The position numbers and the translations under genes are program-made. A stretch of 64,000 bases of DNA from Collinsella sp. MSK.8.10. Its GTDB lineage: Bacteria; Actinomycetota; Coriobacteriia; Coriobacteriales; Coriobacteriaceae. The stretch lies in the NCBI RefSeq assembly GCF_019041915.1, contig NZ_JAHPYF010000006.1:62001-126000 (forward strand), written 5' to 3'. The notes under the pieces are model-generated. The model did not search any database and had not been told where the DNA came from. It saw only the letters and a list, made by a program, of their open reading frames with translations. Positions 31,689 to 40,223 of the stretch are shown in pieces. Each line of letters starts with the position of its first letter. Position 1 is the stretch's first letter.

Positions 31689-32672
31689 ATGTCTCGGTAT
31701 TGCGCCTCGTGCGGCAAGCTTCTTGCAGATAATGCCAAGTTCTGCACCTCGTGCGGTGCATCCGTTGAACAAACAACCGCGAGCGATAGCCAGCCCGCTT
31801 TTGAGCAGACCGGTTCCCTCGATACGCCGCAAGCCAAGGCGGACGACCCCCTCGCCTATCGCCCCGACCTCGCCGCAGGCCCCGCGGCCGTCGAGACCAC
31901 GCAGCGCATACCCGTCGCGAGCGGCTCGCCCCAACAGCAGCCGGCTCCCGCATACGCGCCCGCTTCGCCACAGACCCCCGCTCCCAAAAAGAGCGGCACC
32001 GGGCCGCTTATCGCCGTTATCGTTGTGCTGGTGGCGATCATCATCGCCCTGGTCGTTTTCTTTGTGATCAAGCCTTTCGACAACGCCGCCACGCAGACGA
32101 CTGCCGAGGTAGCTAAGCTGCACCATGACGTCGACGACGATGACCTAAAGCCTCTCGGCGATCCCAACAGCCTGTACGACGATGATGACGATGACGACGA
32201 GGATGGCGGCGAAGCAACGCTCTCCGAGCAGAACCTCTACCGCCGACTGAGCGAATACTACGACTTGCTCGAAGACCTCGACAACTACGTCCGTGGCTGC
32301 GCGCAGAACTTCAACGGCAGCTATCTGGAAGAAGATCGCACCACCCGTCAAAATCTCGCCGACGTCGCCGAGCGCACAGAGGACACCATCGAGCAGTATT
32401 ACGACATCGTCGAGGACCTGGACGTCCCGACGAGCTCCAAGAACTACAGTTCCTGGAAGGACATCATCGCCCTGTACGACGACCTGGATCACCGCATTGA
32501 CGCAATCTGTGATGCCTGGGAGATCAGCCTGAAATACGCCAAGCCTGCGGACCACAAGAATGAGATCGTGGCGCCGCTGTCGCGCGACAACGTGGCGGGC
32601 ACCAATGACAATAAGTATCGCCTAGACTTTGAGGAGCGCTATCCCGGCGCCAAACCCGTCGAAGTGAACTAG
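31689..32672 (+). CDS. zinc-ribbon membrane protein, function unknown
   Basis: 327 residues from ATG 31689 (AGGAG six bases before). An N-terminal zinc ribbon 'RYCASCGKLLADNAKFCTSCGASVE' (residues 3-27) is followed by a Pro/Ala/Gln-rich linker, one membrane helix (about 107-130) and an outside domain that begins with an Asp run and continues as helices rich in Tyr, Asp and Glu. Proteins with this plan are common in Gram-positive bacteria and mostly uncharacterised. The gene stands alone on the plus strand between minus-strand operons and is bracketed by two copies of the same hairpin repeat. Confidence 0.7.
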   Translation: MSRYCASCGKLLADNAKFCTSCGASVEQTTASDSQPAFEQTGSLDTPQAKADDPLAYRPDLAAGPAAVETTQRIPVASGSPQQQPAPAYAPASPQTPAPKKSGTGPLIAVIVVLVAIIIALVVFFVIKPFDNAATQTTAEVAKLHHDVDDDDLKPLGDPNSLYDDDDDDDEDGGEATLSEQNLYRRLSEYYDLLEDLDNYVRGCAQNFNGSYLEEDRTTRQNLADVAERTEDTIEQYYDIVEDLDVPTSSKNYSSWKDIIALYDDLDHRIDAICDAWEISLKYAKPADHKNEIVAPLSRDNVAGTNDNKYRLDFEERYPGAKPVEVN

Positions 32673-32690
32673 CGCTTTGTCGTTCCCGAG

Positions 32691-32748
32691 CCGGCAGTTA
32701 GGGACGTTCCTAAACTGCCGGCAGAAAAGGAACGTCCCTAACTGCCGG
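32691..32748. repeat. CGGCAGTTAGGGACGTTCC hairpin element, copy B
   Basis: Perfect 20-bp inverted repeat (32691-32710 and 32729-32748) with an 18-base spacer that again contains CTGCCGG. It begins 19 bases after the stop of the zinc-ribbon gene, mirroring copy A on the other side. Confidence 0.85.
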
Positions 32749-32756
32749 TCAAAAAA

Positions 32757-32792
32757 AACGAGCGAGGATCGTGGGGTCCTCGCTCGTTTTTT
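32757..32792. terminator. bidirectional terminator
   Basis: Stem AACGAGCGAGGA / TCCTCGCTCGTT (32757-32768, 32777-32788), with T runs on both strands. It ends topA on the minus strand and the zinc-ribbon gene on the plus strand. Confidence 0.92.
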
Positions 32793-32814
32793 AGGCAATG
32801 TTTCGACCGCGCCG

Positions 32815-35409
32815 TTACTTGTCGGAGGCTACTTTCTTGGCAGTCGACTTCTTCGCGGTCGTCTTCTTGGCGGCAGTGGCTTTCTTAGCCGTCGTCTTCT
32901 TGGCCGCCGTCGTCTTCTTGGCCGTGCTCGCCTTAGTCGTGGTCTTGCGGCCGCGGGCGGGCTTCTTCTCCTTGGTCGGGCAGTCCATGTTGACGCAGAT
33001 ACGCCACGGGCCGCGCGCCGTGTTGACCACCACGATGGGGGCGCCGCACTCGGGGCAGGTCTCACCCGTCGCCTCGAGCTTACCGCGCGCCGGCAGAGGA
33101 TAGCTTACGCCGCAGTCATCGTAGTTGGTGCAGCGGATAAAGCGCTTGCCGCTCTTCTCACTCTTGTGCGCGATCAGGTCGCCATGACGTCCGGCCTCGG
33201 CGCACACCTTGCACTCGCCCACCTTAAGGTCGGGCTCGTAGTTGGTGGGGCACGTGGGGTTCACGCAGATCTCGAAAGCCTTCTGACGGAACGGCTGGCA
33301 TTTAATGCGCGGCGCGCCGCACTCGGGGCACACGGCCGCCTCGCCCTCGAGCGGACTCACCTTGACGCCGCTCGGCACCGGATAGGTCACATCGCAGTCG
33401 GGCCAGCCCATGCAGCCAATGAAGCTGCCACGGGTCTTGGCGCTCGTCTTCATAACCAGGTCCTTGCCGCACTTGGGGCAAGCTCCCACGCGCGCATCGG
33501 CCGTGACGGCGTCGCTGATGGCGTCGCCCAGCTCCTGCGTGTGCTTGAGCAGCTCGTCGAGCACGCCAGCCAGCAGCGCGCGCGAGTGCATCACGACATG
33601 CTCTTCGGTATCCTCGCCGCGCTCCACACGGGTCATGTCGCCGTCGAGCTCGCTGGTCATATCGGGGCTCGTGATGCGCGGGGCAAACTGCGACAGCGCA
33701 TCGATGATGGCGATACCCAGCTGGCTCGGCTCAACGGGATCATTTTTGAGATAGCGCACGGCGTACAGGCGCTCGATGATGCTCGCGCGCGTGGACTTGG
33801 TGCCCAGGCCGCGCTTCTCCATCTCCTGCACGAGCTTGCCCTGGCTGTAGCGCGCGGGCGGCTCGGTCTGCTTGGCCTCGAGCTTAATGTCGAATACGTC
33901 GACCGTATCGCCCTGCTCAAGCGGCGGCATCTGCTCGTCGCGTTTAAGGCCATACGGGTAGGCCTCGCGGAAACCCGGGGTCACGAGCACATCGCCCGAA
34001 GCCACGAACGGCTCACCGTTCACATCGAGCTCGAGCTTGGTGTTCTCGATGGTCGCGGGACCCATGAGCGTCGCCAGGAAGCGGCGGGCGATGAGGTCGT
34101 AGAGCTTGCGCTGGCCGCCGTCGAGCGTGGACGGATCGCCCTCGCCCGTGGGATAGATAGGCGGGTGGTCGGTGGTCTCGACTTTGCCGCGCGTAGGCTT
34201 CATGGGGCCGGCAAGCACCTTTTTGCATACGGGCGCCAGCGCCGGGTTGATCTTTGCCAGGTCGCTCACCACGGCGCCCAGATCGAGCGTCGCGGGGTAC
34301 ACGGTATTGTCGACACGCGGGTAGCTGATGAGACCGGCCATGTAGAGGGACTCAGCGATGCGCATGGTACGCGCAGGCGAGATGCCCTCGGCTGCGGCAG
34401 CAGCCTGCAGCGAGGTGGTCGCAAACGGCGTGGGCGGCTGCTGCTTACGCGAACGCTTGGTCACCGCGGCGACGGTTGCCGTCTTGGCACCGTCAACGTG
34501 ACCGTACGCCGTCTCAGCAGCATCCTTGTCGGTAAAACGCGCCGTCTTGTGTGCAATCTTAAAGCGGTCGTCCTCGGCGGCGCCCTGCGCGGCACCCATG
34601 CCGCGAATCTGCCAATAGTCCTCGGGCACAAACGCCATGCGCTCGCGCTCGCGCTCGACCACCAGGGCGAGCGTCGGCGTCTGCACGCGGCCGGCAGAGC
34701 GCACGTTACCAAAGCCGCCGAACTTGGCGAGCGTCAGATAGCGCGTGAGCACCGCGCCCCAAATGAGGTCGATGTGCTGGCGGCTCTCGCCGGCGTCGGC
34801 CAGGTTCTGGTCGAGTGAGACGAGATTATCGAAGGCGTGCGTGATCTCGGCCTTGGTAAACGAAGAGTACTGGGCGCGGGCAACCGGCAAGTCGGGCGCA
34901 ACCTCGCGCACCTTGTTGAGGGCGTCCGAACCGATCAGCTCGCCCTCGCGGTCGAAGTCCGTGGCGATGATGACGCTATCGGACTTTTTAGCGAGGTTCT
35001 TGAGCGAACGAATGAGCTCCTTCTCGGCCGGCAGCTTAATGACGGGCGCCCAGGTGAGATAAGGCAGGCTCTCGAGCTTCCAGCCCTTAATGGAGATGCC
35101 ATCGGCAAGGAACGGCTTACGCTTGGTGTCGTAGGGCGGACGCGCCAGGCCATCGGGCATATCGGCCGGCAGCATCTCACCGTCCTCGGTCACCGAATAC
35201 CAACCCAGCTTTTTATCGAACAGCACGCTGTCGCAAAAATCGGGCGCAAGGATGTGACCGGCAAGACCGATCGTCACGCACTCCTCGCCCTTCCACTCAA
35301 AACGGTAGATGGCGGTGTTGTACACCTTGTCCTTTTTAGGCTTACCCGTGGACAGCCGCTCGGCGATCTGACGCGCGGCGTCGTTTTTCTCGGCGATGAT
35401 GAGCTTCAA
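32815..35409 (-). CDS. topA: type IA DNA topoisomerase
   Basis: 864 residues. The Toprim domain has 'MKLIIAEKNDAARQIAERL' and the metal triad DFDRE at 151-155; catalytic Tyr363 is in ISYPRVDNTVYP. The N-terminus (AEKNDAARQIA in place of VESPAKAKTI) is of the type seen in archaeal TopA and TopB-like enzymes rather than in E. coli TopA. Four C-terminal zinc ribbons follow (CPKCGKDL, CPECGAPRIKC, CKVCAEAG, CPECGAPIVV) and a histone-H1-like Lys/Ala/Thr tail (about 825-864). Start is TTG 35409 with AGGAG upstream. It relaxes negative supercoils. No other topoisomerase is in the window, so whether it is the main enzyme is inferred. Confidence 0.88.
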   Translation of the reverse strand: MKLIIAEKNDAARQIAERLSTGKPKKDKVYNTAIYRFEWKGEECVTIGLAGHILAPDFCDSVLFDKKLGWYSVTEDGEMLPADMPDGLARPPYDTKRKPFLADGISIKGWKLESLPYLTWAPVIKLPAEKELIRSLKNLAKKSDSVIIATDFDREGELIGSDALNKVREVAPDLPVARAQYSSFTKAEITHAFDNLVSLDQNLADAGESRQHIDLIWGAVLTRYLTLAKFGGFGNVRSAGRVQTPTLALVVERERERMAFVPEDYWQIRGMGAAQGAAEDDRFKIAHKTARFTDKDAAETAYGHVDGAKTATVAAVTKRSRKQQPPTPFATTSLQAAAAAEGISPARTMRIAESLYMAGLISYPRVDNTVYPATLDLGAVVSDLAKINPALAPVCKKVLAGPMKPTRGKVETTDHPPIYPTGEGDPSTLDGGQRKLYDLIARRFLATLMGPATIENTKLELDVNGEPFVASGDVLVTPGFREAYPYGLKRDEQMPPLEQGDTVDVFDIKLEAKQTEPPARYSQGKLVQEMEKRGLGTKSTRASIIERLYAVRYLKNDPVEPSQLGIAIIDALSQFAPRITSPDMTSELDGDMTRVERGEDTEEHVVMHSRALLAGVLDELLKHTQELGDAISDAVTADARVGACPKCGKDLVMKTSAKTRGSFIGCMGWPDCDVTYPVPSGVKVSPLEGEAAVCPECGAPRIKCQPFRQKAFEICVNPTCPTNYEPDLKVGECKVCAEAGRHGDLIAHKSEKSGKRFIRCTNYDDCGVSYPLPARGKLEATGETCPECGAPIVVVNTARGPWRICVNMDCPTKEKKPARGRKTTTKASTAKKTTAAKKTTAKKATAAKKTTAKKSTAKKVASDK

Positions 35410-35463
35410 AAGAGGCTCCTATCTCATGTCTCTGCGGCTACGCCCGCCCGTATGGCGGCCGAC

Positions 35464-36147
35464 TTACGCCCTTGCTTGCTCAATCTGCCCGATGAGCCAA
35501 TCGCACCAGGCATCCATGCCCTCACCCTTGCGCGCGCTCACGGCAAACCGCGGCGCCTGCGGATTGAGGTCATCGAGTGTCTTAGTATACCTATCCATGT
35601 CAAAATCGAAAGCCGGAGCCACGTCGACCTTGTTGAGCAACTGCGCGCCGGCATGTTGGAAGATGCCCGGGTACTTGATGGGCTTGTCGTCGCCCTCGGG
35701 CACCGAGAGGATCATGATGGACAGGTTCTCGCCCAGGTCAAAGTCGACTGGGCAGACCAGGTTACCCACGTTTTCGATAAAGATGACGTCGATGTTTTCC
35801 AGACCCACAGCCTGGTCGAAGGCGTCAACGGCCTCCATGATCATGTTGCCCTCGAGGTGGCACAGGCCGCCCGTGTTGATCTGGATGGCGGGCATGCCGG
35901 CTTCCTTCATGGTGATGGCATCGACATCCGAGGCGATATCGCCCTCGATGACGGCGCAGCGCAGGCCGGCCTTGTCGCGCAGGCGCTCGTTGGTGCCCAG
36001 AATCGTGGTGGTCTTGCCCGAGCCGGGGCTCGACAGCACATTGATCACATAGGTGTTTGTCTCTTTAAATCGCTGACGCAGCTGATCTGCCAGGCGCTCA
36101 TTGCGCGACAGGATCGGCGACGCGATATCAATCGTTTTCTCAGCCAT
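35464..36147 (-). CDS. hypB: HypB nickel-insertion GTPase
   Basis: 227 residues from ATG 36147 (AAGGAG eight bases before). P-loop 'VLSSPGSGKTTTI', 'VIEGDIASDVDA', 'QINTGGLCHLEGNM' with the metal-site Cys-His, 'FIENVGNLVCPVDFDLGE' and 'LLNKVDV' mark the HypB/UreG SIMIBI GTPase. It delivers nickel to [NiFe]-hydrogenase with HypA. The N-terminus has no His-rich nickel store. It follows hypA by 55 bases. Confidence 0.92.
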   Translation of the reverse strand: MAEKTIDIASPILSRNERLADQLRQRFKETNTYVINVLSSPGSGKTTTILGTNERLRDKAGLRCAVIEGDIASDVDAITMKEAGMPAIQINTGGLCHLEGNMIMEAVDAFDQAVGLENIDVIFIENVGNLVCPVDFDLGENLSIMILSVPEGDDKPIKYPGIFQHAGAQLLNKVDVAPAFDFDMDRYTKTLDDLNPQAPRFAVSARKGEGMDAWCDWLIGQIEQARA

Positions 36148-36202
36148 ACTTGGCACTCCTTACTTTGGCCCCTTTATACCCCGTCCCCAGGTGGCTGGCG
36201 GG

Positions 36203-36559
36203 CTAATCGTCGGGGGTTTCGATTTCGATACTGGCGATGTCGAGCTCGCGGCCGTGCAGCAGGCGCACATTGGCGCCGCCGCACTGGGGGCAACGGCAAT
36301 GGAAGCGGTCATGATCGAAGACCTCACCGCAGTCCAGGCACTCGCTTTGTGGATGGACTTCCTCCACGGCAAGCTCGCAGCCTTGCGTGAGCGGATCCTC
36401 GTCGCGAAACGTCTCCCATGCAAAGTCGAGCGCCTCGCGCACCACCTCGGTCATATCCCCGATACGCAGCGTTACCAAAACGGCGCGCGAGGCCCCCGCC
36501 CCACGCGCCGCGCGAATCACTGTATCGAGTATGCCGTTGACAATGCCAACCTCGTGCAT
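36203..36559 (-). CDS. hypA: HypA nickel metallochaperone
   Basis: 118 residues. The N-terminus MHE holds the nickel ligand His2, and the zinc site is 'CLDCGEVFDHDRFHCRCPQCGG' (about 74-95). HypA passes nickel to hydrogenase maturation. Its ribosome site GAGGAG is at the end of tatC, so it is coupled to the tat genes. No hydrogenase structural genes or hypCDEF are in the window. Confidence 0.92.
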   Translation of the reverse strand: MHEVGIVNGILDTVIRAARGAGASRAVLVTLRIGDMTEVVREALDFAWETFRDEDPLTQGCELAVEEVHPQSECLDCGEVFDHDRFHCRCPQCGGANVRLLHGRELDIASIEIETPDD

Positions 36560-36565
36560 ACCGAT

Positions 36566-37357
36566 TTACTCCTCGTCATCCTCATCGTCCGAGAACAGGT
36601 CCAGACGACTCACAAACAAGCCCTCCTTACCCTCGCGCGCGGTAATGACCACACGGGCGATGGCAAGCGAAATCTCGTAGAGCGAAAGCAGGGCGCCGTA
36701 CATGAGGCCCAGCGTAACGGGCGAGCCGTCGGGCGTAATCACAGCCGAGCCCACAAGCAGGCCAACGTATACGTAACGCCAGGCGCCGCGGAAGGCCGCG
36801 TAGGACACGATATGGAAGACGGACAGATAGAAGATGATGAGCGGCAGCTCAAACGCCACACCAAAGCCGATCATAAAGAGCAGCTCCATGTTGACGTAGT
36901 TCTCCAGATCGGGCAGCGCCGTGGCGACGGCCGAGGTCTCGCCGATGAGCCACTCAAAGCCTGCCGGGATAATGATGAAGTAGCAGAAAATGGCGCCCAG
37001 GAAGAACAGCACCGTCGAGGCGAGCACCGTGGGCACGACCCACTTGCGCTCGTTGGGGCGAAGCGCCGGCAGGAAAAATGCCAGAATCTGCCAGATAATC
37101 ATGGGCGTGCACATGACCACGGCCATCTTGATGGCCAGCGAGAAGCGCAGGCCAAAGCCGCCGAGCGTGGTGGTGATGTAGAACTTACCTTCCGGCACAA
37201 AGGAGCGGATGGGGTCTTCCAGGATGTCGAGCACCACGGGCGTGGCGAAATACAGCACGATGGCGGCGGCAAACACCGATACGACCACGATGGTCAGACG
37301 GCGACGGAGCTCTCCCAGGTGATCGAAGAGCGGCATTCGCGCAGGTCCGATAGGCAT
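36566..37357 (-). CDS. tatC: TatC, twin-arginine translocase subunit
   Basis: 263 residues with six membrane helices. 'MPLFDHLGELRRRL' near the start and 'FALPALRPNERK'-like loop (ILAFFLPALRPNERKWV, about 95-112) are the TatC signatures, as is 'FGVAFELPLIIFYL' (about 165-180). It recognises twin-arginine signal peptides of folded proteins. ATG 37357 overlaps the tatA stop (TAATG). The C-terminus is acidic. Confidence 0.93.
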   Translation of the reverse strand: MPIGPARMPLFDHLGELRRRLTIVVVSVFAAAIVLYFATPVVLDILEDPIRSFVPEGKFYITTTLGGFGLRFSLAIKMAVVMCTPMIIWQILAFFLPALRPNERKWVVPTVLASTVLFFLGAIFCYFIIIPAGFEWLIGETSAVATALPDLENYVNMELLFMIGFGVAFELPLIIFYLSVFHIVSYAAFRGAWRYVYVGLLVGSAVITPDGSPVTLGLMYGALLSLYEISLAIARVVITAREGKEGLFVSRLDLFSDDEDDEE

Positions 37358-37977
37358 TACTCATCGCCTCCCTTCGAGGCGTCGGCGGCAGCGGCGTCGT
37401 CCTCGGCCTCGAGCTCGCGAGCGAGCTGGTCGACGACGGCCTTGCGCTTGCGGGGACGACGGGCGTAGAGATCGGCCGTCGTGGGCTCTGCCGGCTCGGG
37501 CTCCGGCTCTGCAGCAGGCTCAGGCTCGGGCTCCGGCTCTGCAGCAGATTCGGGCTCGACGGTGGCAGCGGCGGCAGCGGCAGGCTCGGCCTCGGCGGGC
37601 TCGGCGCCCTCGGCCTCATCGGCAGCATTCTCGCCCTCAGCAGCACCCTCGCTCGCGGCCTTCTCGGCAGCAAGACGGGCGCGGCGCTCGGCAAAGGTCT
37701 CCTTCTTGGCGGGCGCTGCCGTCTCGACGGCATCCTCGTCCGCATCGGAATCATCATCGACGGCAGCCTTCTTGGGCTTGACCGGAGCCGACGCGGCCTC
37801 GCTCACCGGATCGATAATCTCGGACTGAACAACGGCCGTCATCTTTTCCTGCGTCTCGCGGAACTGACGGATGGCACGGCCGATCGTGCGGCCCATCTGC
37901 GGGAGCTTATCCGGGCCAAACAGCAAAAAGCCGAAGACCACGATGATCGCGAGCTCACCCTCTCCAATACCAAACAC
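37357..37977 (-). CDS. tatA: TatA/TatB-like translocase subunit with long acidic tail
   Basis: 206 residues from GTG 37977 (GGAGG five bases before). 'VFGIGEGELAIIVVFGFLLFGPDKLPQMGRTIGRAIRQFRE' gives the short membrane helix, FGP hinge and amphipathic helix of TatA/TatB. The rest is a low-complexity Glu/Pro/Ala-rich chain with EPEPEP repeats and a basic patch (ARRPRKRK), much longer than a typical TatA tail. Whether it acts as TatA or TatB cannot be told; it forms a minimal system with tatC. Confidence 0.85.
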   Translation of the reverse strand: MFGIGEGELAIIVVFGFLLFGPDKLPQMGRTIGRAIRQFRETQEKMTAVVQSEIIDPVSEAASAPVKPKKAAVDDDSDADEDAVETAAPAKKETFAERRARLAAEKAASEGAAEGENAADEAEGAEPAEAEPAAAAAATVEPESAAEPEPEPEPAAEPEPEPAEPTTADLYARRPRKRKAVVDQLARELEAEDDAAAADASKGGDE

Positions 37978-38130
37978 ACATACCTCCAAGGCTCGATGTG
38001 AGTCGAGCCCGCACCGCGCCATTCGGCCGGAACTCGTCTATTCATTCGGTCAAGTATAGCGCCCGGACGCCAAAACGTCCGAGCGCATCACAAACATATG
38101 CCAAACGGCACGCCCTTTTGGGGGCAAAGA

Positions 38131-38445
38131 TTATGCAGCGGTGATCGAAATCTCCTGGTCGACACCCAACAGCTGAACCACGCGCATCACCGGGGGCTGC
38201 ACATTGGTGCAGCTAAAGCGCTTGCCGTGGTCGACCGCGTGGTGCGCGGCGCCCACGAGCACGCCAATGCCCGTCGAATCGATGTAGCTCACCTGGGCAA
38301 AATCGAGCTCAACGGCCTCAGTGGGCTGCTCGAGCGCCAGGTCGATGGCATTGCGCAGGCTATCGGCGTTCGAGATATCGATCTCGCCGGTTACCTTAAT
38401 GGTGTAGAGCTCTGGCGTGGGGTTGGTAGAAATACCCAAATCCAT
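38131..38445 (-). CDS. STAS-domain anti-sigma factor antagonist
   Basis: 104 residues. 'YTIKVTGEIDISNADSLRNAI' and 'VELDFAQVSYIDSTGIGVLVGAAHHA' match SpoIIAA/RsbV-type STAS proteins; Ser in the DSTGIG motif is the usual phosphorylation site for a partner kinase. AAAGGAG precedes ATG 38445. No partner anti-sigma kinase or sigma factor is next to it, so it is an orphan in this window. Confidence 0.88.
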   Translation of the reverse strand: MDLGISTNPTPELYTIKVTGEIDISNADSLRNAIDLALEQPTEAVELDFAQVSYIDSTGIGVLVGAAHHAVDHGKRFSCTNVQPPVMRVVQLLGVDQEISITAA

Positions 38446-38496
38446 GTATACGCTCCTTTACGTATCGAAAGTGCGGATAGTACGGGAAGCCGCGCG

Positions 38497-39801
38497 TTAG
38501 GCGCGCTCGGCACGCGCAAGCTCGGCAGCGACGAGCTTCACAGCCAGCACCAGCACATCGAGCGCGGCCTCCAGGTCCTCGACCGTGGGATAGCTCGGCG
38601 CGATGCGGATGTTAGTGTCGCGCGGGTCCTTGCCATAGGGCCAGGTAGCACCGGCCGGCGTGAGCTTGACGCCCAGGTCGGCGCAAAGCGCGGCGACCTT
38701 CTGGGCCGAGCCCTCGGGACCATCGAAGCTTACAAAGTAGCCGCCGCGGGGGTGCGTCCAAGTGGCGCAGCCCGTGTCGCCCAAGCCCTCGGTGAGCTTG
38801 CGCTCGACGGCCTCAAAGCGCGGACGCAGGAACTCGGCATGCTTTTTCATGTGCTCCTTGACCGCCTCGATGGTAGGAAGGAAGCGCACGTGACGCAGCT
38901 GGTTGAGCTTGTCGGCGCTGATGAGGCCGGCCTTCAGGCGCTTAGAGAACTCGGCGATGACCGCGGGGCTCGCACCGATAAAGCCGATGCCGGCGCCCGG
39001 GAAGGTGATCTTGGACGTCGAGGCAAAGGCCACCACGCGGTCCTCAGTGCCCGCCGCGCGAGCGAGGTCAAAGATGTTTGTGAGCTCGTCGGTCTCGTCG
39101 TACAGGTCGTGCACGCAGTAGGCGTTGTCCCAGAAGATACGGAAATCGGGCGCGGCTGTGGGCATCTCGACCAGGCGGCGCACGGTATCCTCGCTAAAGG
39201 TGATGCCCGTGGGGTTGGAATACTTGGGCACGCACCAGATACCCTTGATGGAATCGTCGGCGGCAACGAGGCGCTCGATCTCGTCCATGTCGGGGCCGTT
39301 GTCGGTCATCGCGACGGGGACGTTCTCGATGCCCAAGTCGGCGGTGATGCCAAAGTGGCGATCGTAGCCGGGAACGGGGCACAGGAACTTGACCTTCTTG
39401 CCGTCGTGCGCGGCCTCGTAAGCCTCCCAAGGCTCGCTGCCGCACGAGCCGCAACGCCAGAACATGCCGGCGATGTCGTGCTCAATCAGCAGGCTCGACG
39501 AACCCAGTACGAGCGTCTGCTCGGCGGGACAGCCCAGGAACTCCCCTGCCAACTTGCGTGCCGAGGGAATACCCTCAAAGCAGCCGTAGTTGGAGCAGTC
39601 GACGTTGCCGTCGTGCAAATCGGCGTCGGCATTGAGGATATCGAGCATGGGGCGCGAGATGTCCACCTGGGAGGGCGACGGCTTGCCGCGGGCCATATCG
39701 AGCGCCAGGCCTTTGGCCTTGACCTCGGCAACCTCGGCCTTGAGTGCCTCGATGGCGGCATCGAGTTCGGTGGTTTCCATCTTCTGGTAGATCGTCTGCA
39801 T
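38497..39801 (-). CDS. class Ic aspartate aminotransferase (MocR-like fold)
   Basis: 434 residues of the PLP-dependent fold I. The segments 'LDMARGKPSPSQVDISRPML', 'NVDCSNYGCFEGIPSARKLAGEFLG', 'WCVPKYSNPTGITFS', 'FRIFWDNAYCVHDLY' and 'VAFASTSKITFPGAGIGFIGAS' (PLP Lys in STSK) are typical of the class Ic aspartate aminotransferases first studied in Corynebacterium. It transfers amino groups between aspartate and 2-oxoglutarate. AAAGG lies eight bases before ATG 39801. It stands between the STAS gene and a small plus-strand gene. Confidence 0.85.
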   Translation of the reverse strand: MQTIYQKMETTELDAAIEALKAEVAEVKAKGLALDMARGKPSPSQVDISRPMLDILNADADLHDGNVDCSNYGCFEGIPSARKLAGEFLGCPAEQTLVLGSSSLLIEHDIAGMFWRCGSCGSEPWEAYEAAHDGKKVKFLCPVPGYDRHFGITADLGIENVPVAMTDNGPDMDEIERLVAADDSIKGIWCVPKYSNPTGITFSEDTVRRLVEMPTAAPDFRIFWDNAYCVHDLYDETDELTNIFDLARAAGTEDRVVAFASTSKITFPGAGIGFIGASPAVIAEFSKRLKAGLISADKLNQLRHVRFLPTIEAVKEHMKKHAEFLRPRFEAVERKLTEGLGDTGCATWTHPRGGYFVSFDGPEGSAQKVAALCADLGVKLTPAGATWPYGKDPRDTNIRIAPSYPTVEDLEAALDVLVLAVKLVAAELARAERA

Positions 39802-39950
39802 GGGGTGCGACCTTTCGCGAAGCGGTACGTTGCAGTTCGTCTAAGTATAGACCGCCACCGCCGCAACGTTATGAAGCCGTGATAGATTAAGTCCATCGCA
39901 ATAAATACGAATCGCCGCGCATGCCGGCGTGGGGCGCCCAAGGAGGCACT

Positions 39951-40205
39951 ATGGAGTACGGATCGTTCCAGGCCGAGGAATTCGGCGACCTGCAGCGCCT
40001 GGTCGACGGACTGTTTTACGATCGCCACGCCATCGACCGCCTGGATCTGATCGTACAGGCCGAGATCTTGGACCTGGCGCCCGATCTCATGGAGATCGTC
40101 AACCTGCTACCGCCCGGCTATTACGACCGCCAGTCACTTTGCGACCAGCTCAACTCCGCCTTGGCCGCCCACGGCTGGGGCGCCATCTACGGCACCGTGG
40201 AATAA
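39951..40205 (+). CDS. small acidic hypothetical protein
   Basis: 84 residues; ATG 39951 has an excellent ribosome site (GGAGG four bases before), and an in-frame upstream ATG at 39921 is less likely. The chain is acidic and helical ('EFGDLQRLVDGLFYDRHAIDRLDLIVQAEILDLAPDLMEIVNLLPPGYYDRQSLCDQLNSALAAHGWG'), with no Cys metal site or membrane segment. Codon use fits the host. I do not recognise it. An AT-rich repeat element begins 19 bases after its stop. Confidence 0.6.
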   Translation: MEYGSFQAEEFGDLQRLVDGLFYDRHAIDRLDLIVQAEILDLAPDLMEIVNLLPPGYYDRQSLCDQLNSALAAHGWGAIYGTVE

Positions 40206-40223
40206 ACCTAGTCATTGGGGCCT

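Noticed and set aside
32677..34818. 713-codon plus-strand open frame
   Set aside because: Antisense shadow of topA. It is Arg/Leu/Ala-rich, lacks any domain and has no ribosome site; GC-rich third positions of the real gene remove stops on the other strand.
38098..39882. 594-codon plus-strand open frame
   Set aside because: Antisense to the STAS and aminotransferase genes, both of which have clear family motifs and ribosome sites.
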